A stretch of DNA of 64,000 nucleotides. Origin: Phycisphaerales bacterium. GTDB taxonomy: Bacteria > Planctomycetota > Phycisphaerae > UBA1845 > UTPLA1. The translations under genes and the position numbers were made by a program. Shown here one piece after another: positions 1-8,324 of the stretch (its first letter is position 1; each line of letters opens with the position of its first letter). The stretch is from positions 1-64,000 of the forward strand of contig JAKSDK010001806.1 of the NCBI GenBank assembly GCA_022360095.1, read 5' to 3'. A model generated the notes under the pieces. That model had not been told where the DNA came from. It made no database searches and saw only the letters and a program-made list of their open reading frames with translations.

Positions 1-35
1 CGATCCTTCTCATCGCATCCGTGGTTTACAATTCC

Positions 36-130
36 GCATTTCCTCCCCAAAGCCCCGGGCAGGCCTGCCCGGGGCTTTCTTCGTATTTGCGTCGTTCTTT
101 TTTTCGCGCGCACGTTCTCCGTTCTCGCCG
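36..130 (+). repeat. Dispersed palindromic element A, copy 1
   Basis: A perfect 30-nt palindrome lies at 49-78 (arm AAAGCCCCGGGCAGG). It is followed by a T-rich stretch that includes a run of seven T. Similarity to copy 3 at 28013-28104 extends about 90 nt, well beyond the palindrome. As RNA in the plus direction it would fold into a very strong hairpin followed by U-rich sequence, like an intrinsic terminator. The flanking similarity fits a small mobile or REP-like element equally well. Nothing else was recognised in 1-460. Confidence 0.75.
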
Positions 131-468
131 TGCGCGATTCAGCATTCACACGTCGTCGTTCGTGGATCGGGAGGCTGCGCCGACACGGCGCAAGAAACAC
201 GGACGCCACCCGATGCGACAAGGGTCGCGGACAAACCGGCAGGTTCACACACACGACCCCGCGCACCGGGCAGCGTCCGCATGATAAGCGCGAACCCTCA
301 CCCGGGCGAGGTGGCCTTAGGTCGTGTGATGCGCAGAAACCTCGGGCGGCGCCCGAAATCACTGTCGCGTTTGCCGGTTTGTCAACCCAAGACGCCAAAT
401 AAACTGTAATCAGGTGGTTCGCTAGGCGTTCCGCCTGACTATCACTAGCATACATCAAGTATCGGTTG

Positions 469-497
469 TTGTCAAGTGATTTCCGTATTCTTAATAC
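469..497 (+). promoter_or_regulatory. Predicted sigma-70 promoter of the lysine-tailed XRE gene
   Basis: TTGTCA at 469-474 and TAATAC at 492-497 are separated by exactly 17 nt and lie 24 nt before the start codon at 521. Both hexamers are close to consensus and the surrounding sequence is AT-rich compared with the rest of the window. Confidence 0.5.
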
Positions 498-520
498 AGA
501 AATTTGCCCGAGAGAAACGG

Positions 521-838
521 ATGACTGTAATCATTAAGTTACGCGAAGCAATGCAATCCTATTACCGGAGAACCGGTAAACGGATGACGTATGTGAAATT
601 GGCCGAAGCTACGGGAATTTCGGAAGATACCATCGAATCGATCGGAGGACGTAACGAATACCTGCCGGGACTCACTACAGTTGAGAAATTGTGCCGAGCG
701 CTTGAAGTCGAAATCAGTGAAATGGTCGAGATAGTAGACGATCCTCCCTCGGAACCTGAGCCGAGCCCGAAGACGACAAAAAAGAAGAAAAAGACGACGA
801 AGAAGAAAAAGAAGAAGATCAAAAAAGCGAAAAAGTAG
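521..838 (+). CDS. XRE-family helix-turn-helix protein with poly-lysine tail
   Basis: A 105-residue protein. Residues 1-70 look like a Cro/CI-type helix-turn-helix domain: KLAEATGISEDTIESI is the HTH core and TVEKLCRALEVEISEM the usual last helices. After an acidic proline linker (DDPPSEPEPSP) the last 25 residues are almost all Lys and Thr, giving a histone H1-like basic tail that probably binds DNA or RNA non-specifically. The start at 521 is chosen because AGAGAAACGG precedes it and a good promoter ends at 497; an in-frame start at 476 would fall inside that promoter. The gene converges on the DUF4411/ImmA pair, ending 34 nt from it. Its AT-richness suggests recent acquisition. The DNA-binding call is firm; the target is unknown. 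Confidence 0.75.
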   Translation: MTVIIKLREAMQSYYRRTGKRMTYVKLAEATGISEDTIESIGGRNEYLPGLTTVEKLCRALEVEISEMVEIVDDPPSEPEPSPKTTKKKKKTTKKKKKKIKKAKK

Positions 839-871
839 GACATGCTGTGCATGCAACGGTAGCTATCATTC

Positions 872-1369
872 CTAAGAACCGGCTGTATGGAGTATGAAGC
901 GCGCTCGCTCTTTTCGAAGCATCTCGAATGGTGTCATACACTTAACCTTCACACCGATACATACGTTGGGGATCTTGACCCTCTTAACACCATCGCTCGG
1001 TATCTCCTGAGTCACTACTGTATGTCTGTGCGCAAGAGCATGAGCAACAAGATAATAGTCCGTGTCCTGAAGAAATGCGTTAACCGCTGCCCCAATATAT
1101 TGTTGCTTGTTCACCCATTCACTCACAGTTGATAAGGCAGCGAGCAATTGTTCATCGGGAGGAACAAAAAAGCCGTCTCCCCGTTCTGCTGCCCAATGTG
1201 AGAGGTCGTCGTCACCCGAAGCGAGTTCGTCACCCACCTTCTCAATGCTGAATACCGCCCCAATAGCATTCTGTGCTGTCAACCAATCCCAAAAAGCAGG
1301 ACAAAAGTCCATTCCGTAGTATCGGTTTTTGGCCTCAATGAATACGTTCGTATCAAGCAGATAAGACAT
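872..1369 (-). CDS. DUF4411 (PIN-like) family protein, probable toxin
   Basis: A 165-residue protein. The N-terminus (MSYLLDTNVFIEAKNRYY) has the first acidic residue of a PIN-type nuclease fold. Further acidic residues occur in the middle (DTDYYLVAHA) and the C-terminal part (VTQEIPSD, PNVCIGV) matches the pattern of DUF4411. Members of this family are VapC-like, are expected to be metal-dependent RNases, and usually lie beside an ImmA/IrrE-type gene. Here the start codon overlaps the stop codon of the upstream ImmA gene (TGATG), so translation is probably coupled. Acidic residues typical of a PIN site are present, but cleavage activity is inferred only. Confidence 0.75.
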   Translation of the reverse strand: MSYLLDTNVFIEAKNRYYGMDFCPAFWDWLTAQNAIGAVFSIEKVGDELASGDDDLSHWAAERGDGFFVPPDEQLLAALSTVSEWVNKQQYIGAAVNAFLQDTDYYLVAHALAHRHTVVTQEIPSDGVKRVKIPNVCIGVKVKCMTPFEMLRKERARFILHTAGS

Positions 1370-2511
1370 CAGCGTAGGAATCCTAACTTACGGCTGACTT
1401 CACGAAAGGTCGCCTCCTTGGCAATTCCAAGCATTTGGAATGCGTCACGGTAGAGTGTCTGGCCCTCCAACGTACTGGCTACGACGGCCCGTGCGAAGCG
1501 TCGACTTACTCGTACACCATGTGTCAAATAGAAATCTCCACCACTAGATCGGGCCTGCCCAAGAAGGCGTCGTCTCTCTTCCTGATATGCTGCGTCGAAC
1601 GTTTCCCGTGAGATTCGGCGGGCATCCAGTAATCGACGTAAAACCACCAGTGTACTAATCTTGAAAGTCCTCGCCAGCCGTTGCACCTCCGTCAGAGGAT
1701 CACCGCGTGTTAACTCTCGCCGCAAATCGCTGATCGGCACGAGAAATTCTGCTGCCACTCGGTTACACCAAGCTTCAATACGTTGCGATGGAGCTGATGA
1801 CGGTCCAACGTCGGACAGGGCGGATTCACCCAACCAAATGTGAGCTAGCTCATGTGCGAGCGTGAACATTCGTGCAGCTAGCGTGTCGGCGCCGTTAACG
1901 AATACGACCGGCGCTAAATCGTCCACGAGGGCGAAACCGCGGAACTCATTAGGATCGAGCTTGCGCCGGTTATTACTTCCTACTACACCACTCACCATTA
2001 TTAGTACACCAGCGTCTTCCGTACGCTCAATAAAAAGCCGCAAAGCATCGGACCACGTCCGACAATTCCGACGTACGTCTATGCTAAAGCCGAGCACTCG
2101 TCTCATATCTTCGGCAACTTGGACTTCGAGGCTGTCAAGCTGTGCCGAACCCACGAAATCAAGTGGATCTTCATTAGCAAGCTGTGCGAACTCTCGATAC
2201 CACGTCTGACGACGTTGACACAGATAGATTACATCGAGAAGGTCCGGGCTGGGCCGCATCACTCCACGGCCACCCATCGTGCGTAGATCAGCAACCGGAA
2301 TATTCTCTCGTGGCGGCTCTGGTAGGAAGAGATATCCGATGGGCACACACGCCGTTTTGGCGAAACGCTCAAGCTGCTTGAGCGTGGGCTTTACCTCCCC
2401 GCGCTCCCATAGAACTAGCTTAGGGAATCGCTCGCGAATATCCGCCGCACGGTCCCCAGACCGCTCGGTTGCCCACCGTAAAAGTGCGGGCCTTATCTCC
2501 ACACGTGTCAT
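1369..2511 (-). CDS. XRE helix-turn-helix / ImmA-IrrE metallopeptidase
   Basis: A 380-residue protein. Residues 1-70 form an XRE-type DNA-binding region (ERGEVKPTLKQLERFAKTA), followed by PIGYLFLPEPP, typical of this family. The ImmA/IrrE peptidase domain carries the zinc motif HELAH at 220-224, with a downstream helix (IEAWCNRVAAEFLVP) that supplies the third-ligand region. Such proteins cleave repressors or act as the antitoxin/regulator of DUF4411 partners. GGGAG lies 8 nt before the ATG at 2511, supporting this start. The gene is first in a two-gene operon and overlaps the DUF4411 gene. The protein probably represses its own promoter and either inactivates or senses through proteolysis. 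Confidence 0.85.
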   Translation of the reverse strand: MTRVEIRPALLRWATERSGDRAADIRERFPKLVLWERGEVKPTLKQLERFAKTACVPIGYLFLPEPPRENIPVADLRTMGGRGVMRPSPDLLDVIYLCQRRQTWYREFAQLANEDPLDFVGSAQLDSLEVQVAEDMRRVLGFSIDVRRNCRTWSDALRLFIERTEDAGVLIMVSGVVGSNNRRKLDPNEFRGFALVDDLAPVVFVNGADTLAARMFTLAHELAHIWLGESALSDVGPSSAPSQRIEAWCNRVAAEFLVPISDLRRELTRGDPLTEVQRLARTFKISTLVVLRRLLDARRISRETFDAAYQEERRRLLGQARSSGGDFYLTHGVRVSRRFARAVVASTLEGQTLYRDAFQMLGIAKEATFREVSRKLGFLR

Positions 2512-2895
2512 ACCGATGCTCCCTTACATCAATCATACCTGTCTCGGCGCCAGAAGTCAGGAGCAAGAGAGGCCGATCGAAGTCACTTTATTATGTAAGC
2601 CATCAGCGTACTCTCTCGATTTGATCGGCATGCACAGTAATATGCCATAAGAGGATTGCCGATTCTCCATCCTTGCCTCCGAGCAAGGTTGGGGAATCCC
2701 GTCCTTTGATCACGGTCTCCCGCAGCGCTGTTCCGTCTTTTGATGTCCCGTGGAATTCCCCACCCTTCGCGCGGACGCAAACGATGGGGCACCTGCGCCC
2801 CGGCAACCATGTCCATGCACTTTAATAACAGGTCCTGTTGCTCGATCTTCTTGAAAGCGGGTACATCCAATCGTCCAGAGGGTCGTACACGTTGG
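2512..2895. other. Intergenic region holding repeat B copy 1
   Basis: This is the 384-nt spacer between the ImmA gene (transcribed leftward from 2511) and the azoreductase stop. The only structure seen is the B repeat at 2671-2734. Short reading frames here are made of the repeat and show no protein-like features. Confidence 0.6.
2671..2734 (-). repeat. Dispersed element B, copy 1
   Basis: About 64 nt, nearly identical to 8260-8324 over its last 40 nt (core GTCCTTTGATCACGGTCTCC) and to 3704-3740 over the first 37 nt. It lies about 160 nt beyond the azoreductase stop. It contains a small stem CCTTGC/GCAAGG that is not kept in copy 3. The strand is given relative to the neighbouring genes, whose 3' ends the element follows. 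Confidence 0.7.
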
Positions 2896-3546
2896 CTATT
2901 GCTTGCAATTGGCAGCAAGTCTTTTTGCCAAATCAACTGTGTCGGATTCAGCCTTCTCGCGGGACATGCGATGTCGGTCGTCGCGAAATTCCTGGTACTC
3001 AACATGAATAGAATGTGATTCCGTCACGCCGAGATAATGTGCAATAGACTTGATGTGACCGTCCAAGTGGTTCATGTGTTCACGCACGCCGCCGGGTTGG
3101 AATCCGAATTCACCTTTTGACGTCAGCGTTACCAGCGTCTTGCCATCCAGAATCGGTTCAAGCGGAAAGTCTCCGCGGTCGAGGTCAAAGCTAAAGGTTT
3201 TGCCAATACGCACAACCTGGTCAAACCAAGCCTTCAGGGACGCAGGCATACCATAATTGTACATCGGCGTGCCAAGGACGATGACCTCTGCTGACTCAAC
3301 TTCTGCGATTAGTTCATCTGAAAGTGCAAGTATTGCATGTTGTTCCGCCGTCCGCTCGTTTTCGGCAGCAAAACAAGCCGCAATCCATTCCTGTGAAACG
3401 AATGTTGGAGGATGCAAGCCTACATCCCGCCTGACGATCGCATCGCTTGGTCGTTCAGCGAGCCATGTCTTCACGAAACTCCCCGAGAGTGCCCGAGTAA
3501 TCGAGCGTTCGACTCGAGCACTCGCGTCGATGTGTAACAACATCAT
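2896..3546 (-). CDS. azoR: FMN-dependent NADH-azoreductase
   Basis: A 216-residue flavodoxin-fold protein of the AzoR/AcpD family. It reduces azo compounds and quinones with NADH through FMN and is cytoplasmic. Visible features are the N-terminal strand and phosphate loop (MLLHIDASARVERSITRAL), the FMN-contacting PMYNYGMPASLKAWFD around 90-105, and LTSKGEFGFQPGG in the region that shapes the active site. AAAGGAGA at 3551-3558 precedes two tandem ATG codons (3546 and 3543); the first gives MMLL and either could be used. No operon partner is visible. A promoter candidate lies at 3624-3652, and B repeats lie on both sides, suggesting the gene arrived as a separate unit. Confidence 0.88.
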   Translation of the reverse strand: MMLLHIDASARVERSITRALSGSFVKTWLAERPSDAIVRRDVGLHPPTFVSQEWIAACFAAENERTAEQHAILALSDELIAEVESAEVIVLGTPMYNYGMPASLKAWFDQVVRIGKTFSFDLDRGDFPLEPILDGKTLVTLTSKGEFGFQPGGVREHMNHLDGHIKSIAHYLGVTESHSIHVEYQEFRDDRHRMSREKAESDTVDLAKRLAANCKQ

Positions 3547-3623
3547 ATTGTCTCCTTTGCGTTTGTCGCTTGGTGGATGTGGCCGCACCACAATTGAAGT
3601 TTCGTGTGCTGACAGTTAATGGT

Positions 3624-3652
3624 GTCATACGCGATGCGAAAGTCATCTGCAA
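3624..3652 (-). promoter_or_regulatory. Candidate sigma-70 promoter of the azoreductase gene
   Basis: On the minus strand TTGCAG (3652-3647) and TATGAC (3629-3624) are spaced 17 nt apart, about 80 nt before the azoR start. Four to five of six positions match consensus in each hexamer. Confidence 0.35.
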
Positions 3653-3703
3653 CTGAGCTCAGGCGGGAGGATTTTCAGCAGTTTTGGCACTGAGGCAGGG
3701 CCA

Positions 3704-3740
3704 GGGTGCTCCGAGCAAGGTTGGGGAATCCCGTCCTTTG
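3704..3740 (-). repeat. Dispersed element B, copy 2 (truncated)
   Basis: Thirty-seven nt matching the first part of copy 1 almost exactly. The match stops abruptly after GTCCTTTG, where unrelated sequence begins. This sharp edge suggests a recombination or insertion boundary. Confidence 0.65.
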
Positions 3741-4017
3741 CAGTATCTTATTAGGCAATTGTTCACCTGAGGATGTGCTCACGGCCTCCTCAAATGATTG
3801 TGAGGCACTGGAGGCGTTCTATGTCGCCGGCGTCAGGGCCGCTCTTGAGGGTAGATCGGAGTATGCCGCAACCTGTCTGAAGAATGCACTCATCAAAGCG
3901 CGTTGGCCCAATCGAAAAGAGAACCCGATCGTCATAAGTCTAGATGCGGCGCCAAAGAATGGGAACTCCTCATGTGCCTATTGGGGGGAGTTGATGCGGC
4001 CGAATCGGGGGTCCTAA
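3706..4017 (+). pseudogene. Probable remnant of a TPR-type protein
   Basis: An open frame of 103 codons whose first dozen codons come from repeat B. The part after it (EALEAFYVAGVRAALEGR followed by SEYAATCLKNALIKA) resembles the last repeat of tetratricopeptide proteins, where a helix ending in LEGR or LxGD leads into an amphipathic helix. The end (PNRKENPIVISLDAAPKNGN) does not look like a finished domain. No ribosome binding site precedes the ATG. I read it as a 3' gene fragment fused by chance to the repeat; a short real protein cannot be excluded. Confidence 0.3.
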
Positions 4018-4714
4018 GGTCATGGAGCTTCTCCTTCAGTCCTCGATCGCGGCCCCTATTTCCTGGATTCGGTTGCGACGTTCTTCCGAATTTTTCTGTT
4101 CCTTCTCCTGGCTTCTTAGCCGACGCGGCTCTAAATCAATACGCAACTTTTCTTAATAATCTTAGACTTGTTCATTTAGAAAAGTGTCGGACTCCCGTAT
4201 TAGAAGGCAACAAGAGCTTTCGAGTATGGCCCGAGCCGTTTTTAAAGAAGCCGACTTTGGTTCGTGAATGTACATCTTGATTGTGACGTGTCATTGTTTT
4301 TGAACGCCGATTTCCATCACTGTTGATTTTCCTTCCCCTTTATTGTGGTCGGGCGGGCGGCCGAGCCCTCTCCAGGCCGCCCTGCCCACCGCTTAGGCGC
4401 GTCACAATATTTTAGACAAACAATTAAATTCGATTCGCTTGCCCACCAGGCGATTTCGGGATCTTCCGATTTCTCTCGCCAGCGTGTTCGATCTGCAGAA
4501 TCGTCTCATGTTCCAGGTCGTCAACACGATCCCTCCGCAGCGTACGGCCAAGCGTCATTAATGCATTATCCTTACAATGCACGCGTGTCCCATTGTCGCT
4601 TCCGGGCAAGCCCTCCAGCCCCAGGGTCGTCGCTGCGCGGCATCCATGGCCAAGTATGCCTAACCTTAATCGATACGGGTTTGGGATTGGGGCCTGAAAC
4701 GGTACAATCATGTC
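4018..4714. other. 697-nt region without a recognisable gene
   Basis: 4080-4330 is noticeably AT-rich. At 4345-4395 there is an imperfect G+C-rich inverted repeat (arm GGGCGGGCGGCC and partner GGCCGCCCTGCCC) able to form a hairpin with one bulge. Reading frames on both strands lack motifs, ribosome binding sites or signal peptides. It looks like decayed DNA at the edge of the accessory region. Confidence 0.5.
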
Positions 4715-6895
4715 ATGCCACCGCCCCCAACGATCACGAAGCGGTCCGAGCGTGGAAGTCGTCGAGAACTCGTTTGCGCGATCTGCGCGCTTACCATCGC
4801 GTCGATTGCCATTCAAACACCGCTCAGCATGGCCGGCGGACTCAACGGCCATTTCTACGTCGCACCAAATGGTAACGATGCCGACACCGGAGCCATCGAT
4901 CAACCCTTTGCAACCATCAATCGCGCTCGACTCGCAGTGAGGGCCCTGATCGCCGGCGGCCATAGCACGGACGTATGGGTCTATCTCCGTGACGGCATCT
5001 ATCCTATCGAGGCGCCCATCGCCTTCGATCCCGAAGATTCCGCGCCGGCGAACAGCGTGATTCACTTCTCAGCATTCCCGGGGGAACGCCCCGTCATCAG
5101 CGGCGGCCGATTCATCACCGATTGGACCGACCATGCCGACGGGACGTGGACGACGACTGTCCCCGGCGTCCAGTCAGGTGAATGGACATTTCGTGAGCTC
5201 TTCGTTAACGGCATGCGACGCCAACGGTCACGCCATCCCAATACGGGTTTCCTGACCGTCGCCGGCCCTGATCCTGCCGTCGGACCCGCAACGCGCTATT
5301 CATTCTCGTTCGCCACCGGCGACCTCCCTGCAGGTGCCAACCTCGCCGGCGCCGAATTGAACATGCTTCACGAATGGACCACGTCGCGTGTAAAAATCGC
5401 CCAAGCCAATCATACATCGAACGTGCTCACCACTGCAGAGCCGATTGGCGCGACCGGGCTCATTGAATCGGTCTTCCAAACAGGCGATCATCCGCGATAC
5501 GCTGTGGAGAACCACATTGCACTGCTGGATGCGCCCGGTGAATGGCATCTCGACCCGGCGACCGGCCTGCTCACGTATCGTCCCATGCCGGGCGAGTTTG
5601 CAGAGACTGCTGAAGTCGTCGCCCCTATTGCGACCGAGCTGCTTGTTGTGCGCGGTGATTTCAACCTGGAAACGCCGGTCCGAAACATCCGATTTATCGA
5701 CTTGTCATTCGAGCACTGCGCCTGGGCGCTGCCGTCCGGCGGTTATTCAACATATCAATCCGGTTATTACGAATGGCGCGACACATCCACGCCCTATGAC
5801 TTGCCGGCGGCTGTCAAATTCGAAATGGCGGAGAATTGTCAACTGATTCAGGCGCGCGTCGCCCATTGCGGTGGTTGGGGTGTCATACTCGGCGCGATGT
5901 GTCGCGATTGCTCGCTTGTCGGCTCCATTGTTACGGACATCGCGGGCAACGGCGTGCTCGTTGGCGAGGACCGGTATCGCCGCGTCGATGGCGATTTCTG
6001 GATCAACACCAGACCCGATCAGGTTGCGATCGGAAATCAAATCACCTCGAATCTGATTCAAGATTGCGGTGTCGAGCTGCAGGATTGCGCCGGTGTCTGG
6101 GTCGGATTGACCGAGGCCTCGCAGATTCAAAACAATTTGATTCGTCGCATGCCGCACATCTCCCTATCGACAGGCGGGTTGTGGAACGACGATCCATCAC
6201 CCGCACGGCAAATATCCATCGTCAACAATCGCATTCAGGGGGCCGTGCAACTGCTGTCCGACGGCGCCGCGATCTATTCCGTCGGTCTTCAACCCAATTC
6301 AGTCATACGCGACAACTTGATTTCCGATATTCCTCCACATCCGGGATTATCACGAAATATCGGGATTTTTCTCGATGAGGGATCAACGGGGTTTCAAGTT
6401 CTCGGCAACGGCCTGTACAACATCGCCAGTTCGCCGTTCAAGTTTCATCGCGCCGGCGTGAATAAACTCATTGCGAACACGATGCGCCTGAGCGCGTCGG
6501 ACGTTCAGCCCTATTTTTATGTGTCGATGGATCCCGCTAACATCATTCGCATCGGGAATGTTGTCATCGATCCCGAGGACCCGCCGGCCGGCTGTGCCTA
6601 TCCCGTCTGCGGCACCGCGAGTACCGCCGGCTTGCTACCGGCTTATCAACCATCGATCTACGCGGATCGAGACAATGACGGCATACCGGACATCGACGAT
6701 GCCTGTGTCAATCGTGCCCCCGGCGATCTGAACGGTGACGGCGTGGTTAACGGCCTGGACATTGAGCCGATGATTTGCGTGCTGTCAGGTCAAACGAACA
6801 GCAGCGACGCATACTGTGCAGCCGACACAGACGGCGACGGAATCGCGGCGCTCGCGGACGTCGAGACGCTCATCGGGCGACTACTTGGTCAGTAG
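4715..6895 (+). CDS. Secreted right-handed beta-helix protein with dockerin-like tail
   Basis: A 726-residue protein. A signal peptide lies near 17-40 (VCAICALTIASIAI). FYVAPNGNDADTG leads into QPFATINRA, the standard opening of secreted parallel beta-helix proteins, and FRELFVNGMRRQRSRHPN is a motif of glycosidase-like members that act on polysaccharides. The middle consists of beta-helix rungs (repeats of the type NxIxxNLIxD). From about residue 670 an EF-hand pair appears: DLNGDGVVNGLDIEPMICVL and then DTDGDGIAALADVETLIGRL. The likely role is binding or cleaving polysaccharide at the surface; the substrate is unknown. No clear ribosome binding site precedes 4715. A weak promoter-like pair (TTGGGA-16-TACAAT) ends only six nt upstream, so the transcript might be nearly leaderless. 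Confidence 0.75.
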   Translation: MPPPPTITKRSERGSRRELVCAICALTIASIAIQTPLSMAGGLNGHFYVAPNGNDADTGAIDQPFATINRARLAVRALIAGGHSTDVWVYLRDGIYPIEAPIAFDPEDSAPANSVIHFSAFPGERPVISGGRFITDWTDHADGTWTTTVPGVQSGEWTFRELFVNGMRRQRSRHPNTGFLTVAGPDPAVGPATRYSFSFATGDLPAGANLAGAELNMLHEWTTSRVKIAQANHTSNVLTTAEPIGATGLIESVFQTGDHPRYAVENHIALLDAPGEWHLDPATGLLTYRPMPGEFAETAEVVAPIATELLVVRGDFNLETPVRNIRFIDLSFEHCAWALPSGGYSTYQSGYYEWRDTSTPYDLPAAVKFEMAENCQLIQARVAHCGGWGVILGAMCRDCSLVGSIVTDIAGNGVLVGEDRYRRVDGDFWINTRPDQVAIGNQITSNLIQDCGVELQDCAGVWVGLTEASQIQNNLIRRMPHISLSTGGLWNDDPSPARQISIVNNRIQGAVQLLSDGAAIYSVGLQPNSVIRDNLISDIPPHPGLSRNIGIFLDEGSTGFQVLGNGLYNIASSPFKFHRAGVNKLIANTMRLSASDVQPYFYVSMDPANIIRIGNVVIDPEDPPAGCAYPVCGTASTAGLLPAYQPSIYADRDNDGIPDIDDACVNRAPGDLNGDGVVNGLDIEPMICVLSGQTNSSDAYCAADTDGDGIAALADVETLIGRLLGQ

Positions 6896-7314
6896 TGCAG
6901 GCACAGCATTGAGACTGTCCGATTTGTTGTGCCAGCAACTTGGAGCGATGACTCGCCTCAGTCTTGATCCAAATCCGTCTCGCCTTGAATGCCGCATGGA
7001 CCTTGCGTAACGAAAAGTCATCACGGATCGATTAGCCGTGGGAACCCCGACAAACAGACACCGACCACGACCGATCCATCGGCGCTCGCAGCTGTGGCCC
7101 TTGATTGTGTGAACCCAGGCAATGTTCCGAGGTCTTCGATGGACCCGCGGCGCCCTTCACGGGGTTTGGGTGCCGAGTCAACATCCGGGTCCTCGCTTTG
7201 TTACCCCGGGCAGGCCTGCCCGGGGCTTTCTTCGCATAAGATTACGTACTATGTTAATTGAGCTTGACCGAATGGAATTGGGGGCAACCCACCGGAGCTT
7301 GAGTCGGAGGCCTT
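6896..7314. other. Intergenic region with element A copy 2
   Basis: This 419-nt spacer follows the beta-helix gene. Apart from the palindromic element at 7204-7234 nothing was recognised. The element is in the right direction to terminate transcription from the beta-helix gene but lies 300 nt past its stop. Confidence 0.5.
7204..7234 (+). repeat. Dispersed palindromic element A, copy 2
   Basis: A perfect 22-nt palindrome (CCCCGGGCAGG and its complement) followed by CTTTCTTCG, as in copy 1. The longer flank shared by copies 1 and 3 is not present on the left side. Confidence 0.7.
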
Positions 7315-7644
7315 ATGGGGATGGACATATCGAAATTTCGGAAGCTGGTTGCTCTCGACGACACCGATGCTTTGAGTCGTTTTGGCTTGGGACAAGCGCT
7401 GTTTCAACAAAGTGACGACCCCAATGTGTTGAACGAGGCAGCCGAGCATCTCAGGTTTGCTAATGCCAAAGACCCCGATCACCTGGCAACCTACCACATC
7501 CTCGGACAAGTGCTGATTAAGCTCGGCCACACTAATGAAGCTCGGCAGGTGCTATCAACCGGTTGTCAAAAAGCGGCCGGCGTACATGTCGGCATGGGGC
7601 AAGATCTTGGTCCAGCTATGACCAAATTGCTGGAAACGCTTTAA
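7315..7644 (+). CDS. Small TPR protein
   Basis: A 109-residue cytoplasmic protein with two to three tetratricopeptide repeats: LSRFGLGQALFQQ, then AAEHLRFANAKDPDHLATYH, then ILGQVLIKLGHTNEARQVL. The opening MDISKFRKLVALDDTDAL is the pattern of short TPR proteins of about 110 residues found in many environmental bacteria. It has no signal peptide. CGGAGG ends 4 nt before the ATG at 7315; a second in-frame ATG at 7321 gives better spacing and may be the real start. Its partners are unknown. It stands alone, converging on the SRPBCC gene. Confidence 0.75.
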   Translation: MGMDISKFRKLVALDDTDALSRFGLGQALFQQSDDPNVLNEAAEHLRFANAKDPDHLATYHILGQVLIKLGHTNEARQVLSTGCQKAAGVHVGMGQDLGPAMTKLLETL

Positions 7645-7715
7645 CGCATTGCATGACGATGTCAGAAATCCGCGCGGAGTTGAGCCGACGGGAAGTGGCC
7701 GTTGTGAGCCTGGGG

Positions 7716-8162
7716 TTATTGAGAAGCTAGCTTCTTGTCGAGTTCTTCCAGCGCAAGCGGCCAATTGTCTTTGTGCGCTTTTGCGGCCGCCTCATTCTCA
7801 AATCCTGAATGGGTCATGCGGAACACCGTTTCTTTATCTTGGGGAACAAGTTCAATTCTAATGACTGTTTCTGCGCCAAAGGTGCCATCCTTGCCGGTCA
7901 ACCATGTCATTTCGATAAGCTTGTTTTTCTCCAATGTAATGAATCGCCCATAGTGGGCATGCCTACCCCAATCATGGCGATTATAGAAGAAAAATGGTCT
8001 ATTCACTTCTGGTGCCATGATCAACTCGCCGGTTTCCGCGAACCACAAGTCGAAATCACGAGTCCAGGCATTGTAAATTGAAGCCGCATCCGCTTTCATT
8101 CGAAGTTCCAATGTCATGGAATTGGGGCGAGAAGACAGATCTGGAGCAAAACTCTTTCCCAT
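7716..8162 (-). CDS. SRPBCC / AHSA1-like domain protein
   Basis: A 148-residue protein with the START-like SRPBCC fold seen in Aha1-type and polyketide cyclase-like proteins. LRMKADAASIYNAWT is the N-terminal strand and helix; ITLEKNKLIEMTWLTG, GAETVIRIELVPQ and VFRMTHSGFENEAAAKAH form the end of the ligand-binding barrel, with a final helix NWPLALEELDKKL. AAGGAGG stands 8 nt before the ATG at 8162 and decides this start over an upstream ATG. Proteins of this type often pair with ArsR or AraC regulators; here an AraC gene lies 138 nt upstream on the same strand with repeat B between them. The ligand is unknown. Confidence 0.85.
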   Translation of the reverse strand: MGKSFAPDLSSRPNSMTLELRMKADAASIYNAWTRDFDLWFAETGELIMAPEVNRPFFFYNRHDWGRHAHYGRFITLEKNKLIEMTWLTGKDGTFGAETVIRIELVPQDKETVFRMTHSGFENEAAAKAHKDNWPLALEELDKKLASQ

Positions 8163-8259
8163 TGGTCGAGCCTCCTTCTTGCTTAGTTCTAGACCGAGAT
8201 TTCCCAATTGGCACATCCGAGGCACTTATCCTACCGAATTCGATGGGCATCGGGGCGCA

Positions 8260-8324
8260 TTTTTGCTTCCGAGCGCTTGTCGGGGAATCATGTCCTTTGA
8301 TCACGGTCTCCCGCAGCGCTGTTC
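8260..8324 (-). repeat. Dispersed element B, copy 3
   Basis: About 65 nt. The right-hand 40 nt are nearly identical to copy 1 and the left part has diverged. It overlaps the 3' end of the AraC gene, whose last residues and stop codon (8301) lie inside it, so the present AraC C-terminus was made by this sequence. Confidence 0.65.

Noticed and set aside
2583..3005. Open frame of 140 codons on the minus strand
   Set aside because: It begins inside azoR in another frame and then runs through repeat B; there is no ribosome binding site or motif.
4424..5065. Open frame of 213 codons on the minus strand
   Set aside because: Its first half is antisense to the beta-helix gene, whose plus-strand product has a signal peptide and clear motifs; the remainder has no protein features.
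2671..8324. Firm assignment of element B as an integron attC site
   Set aside because: The gene-repeat order is suggestive, but the core-site consensus is incomplete, the stem is not conserved between copies and no integrase gene is in the window.
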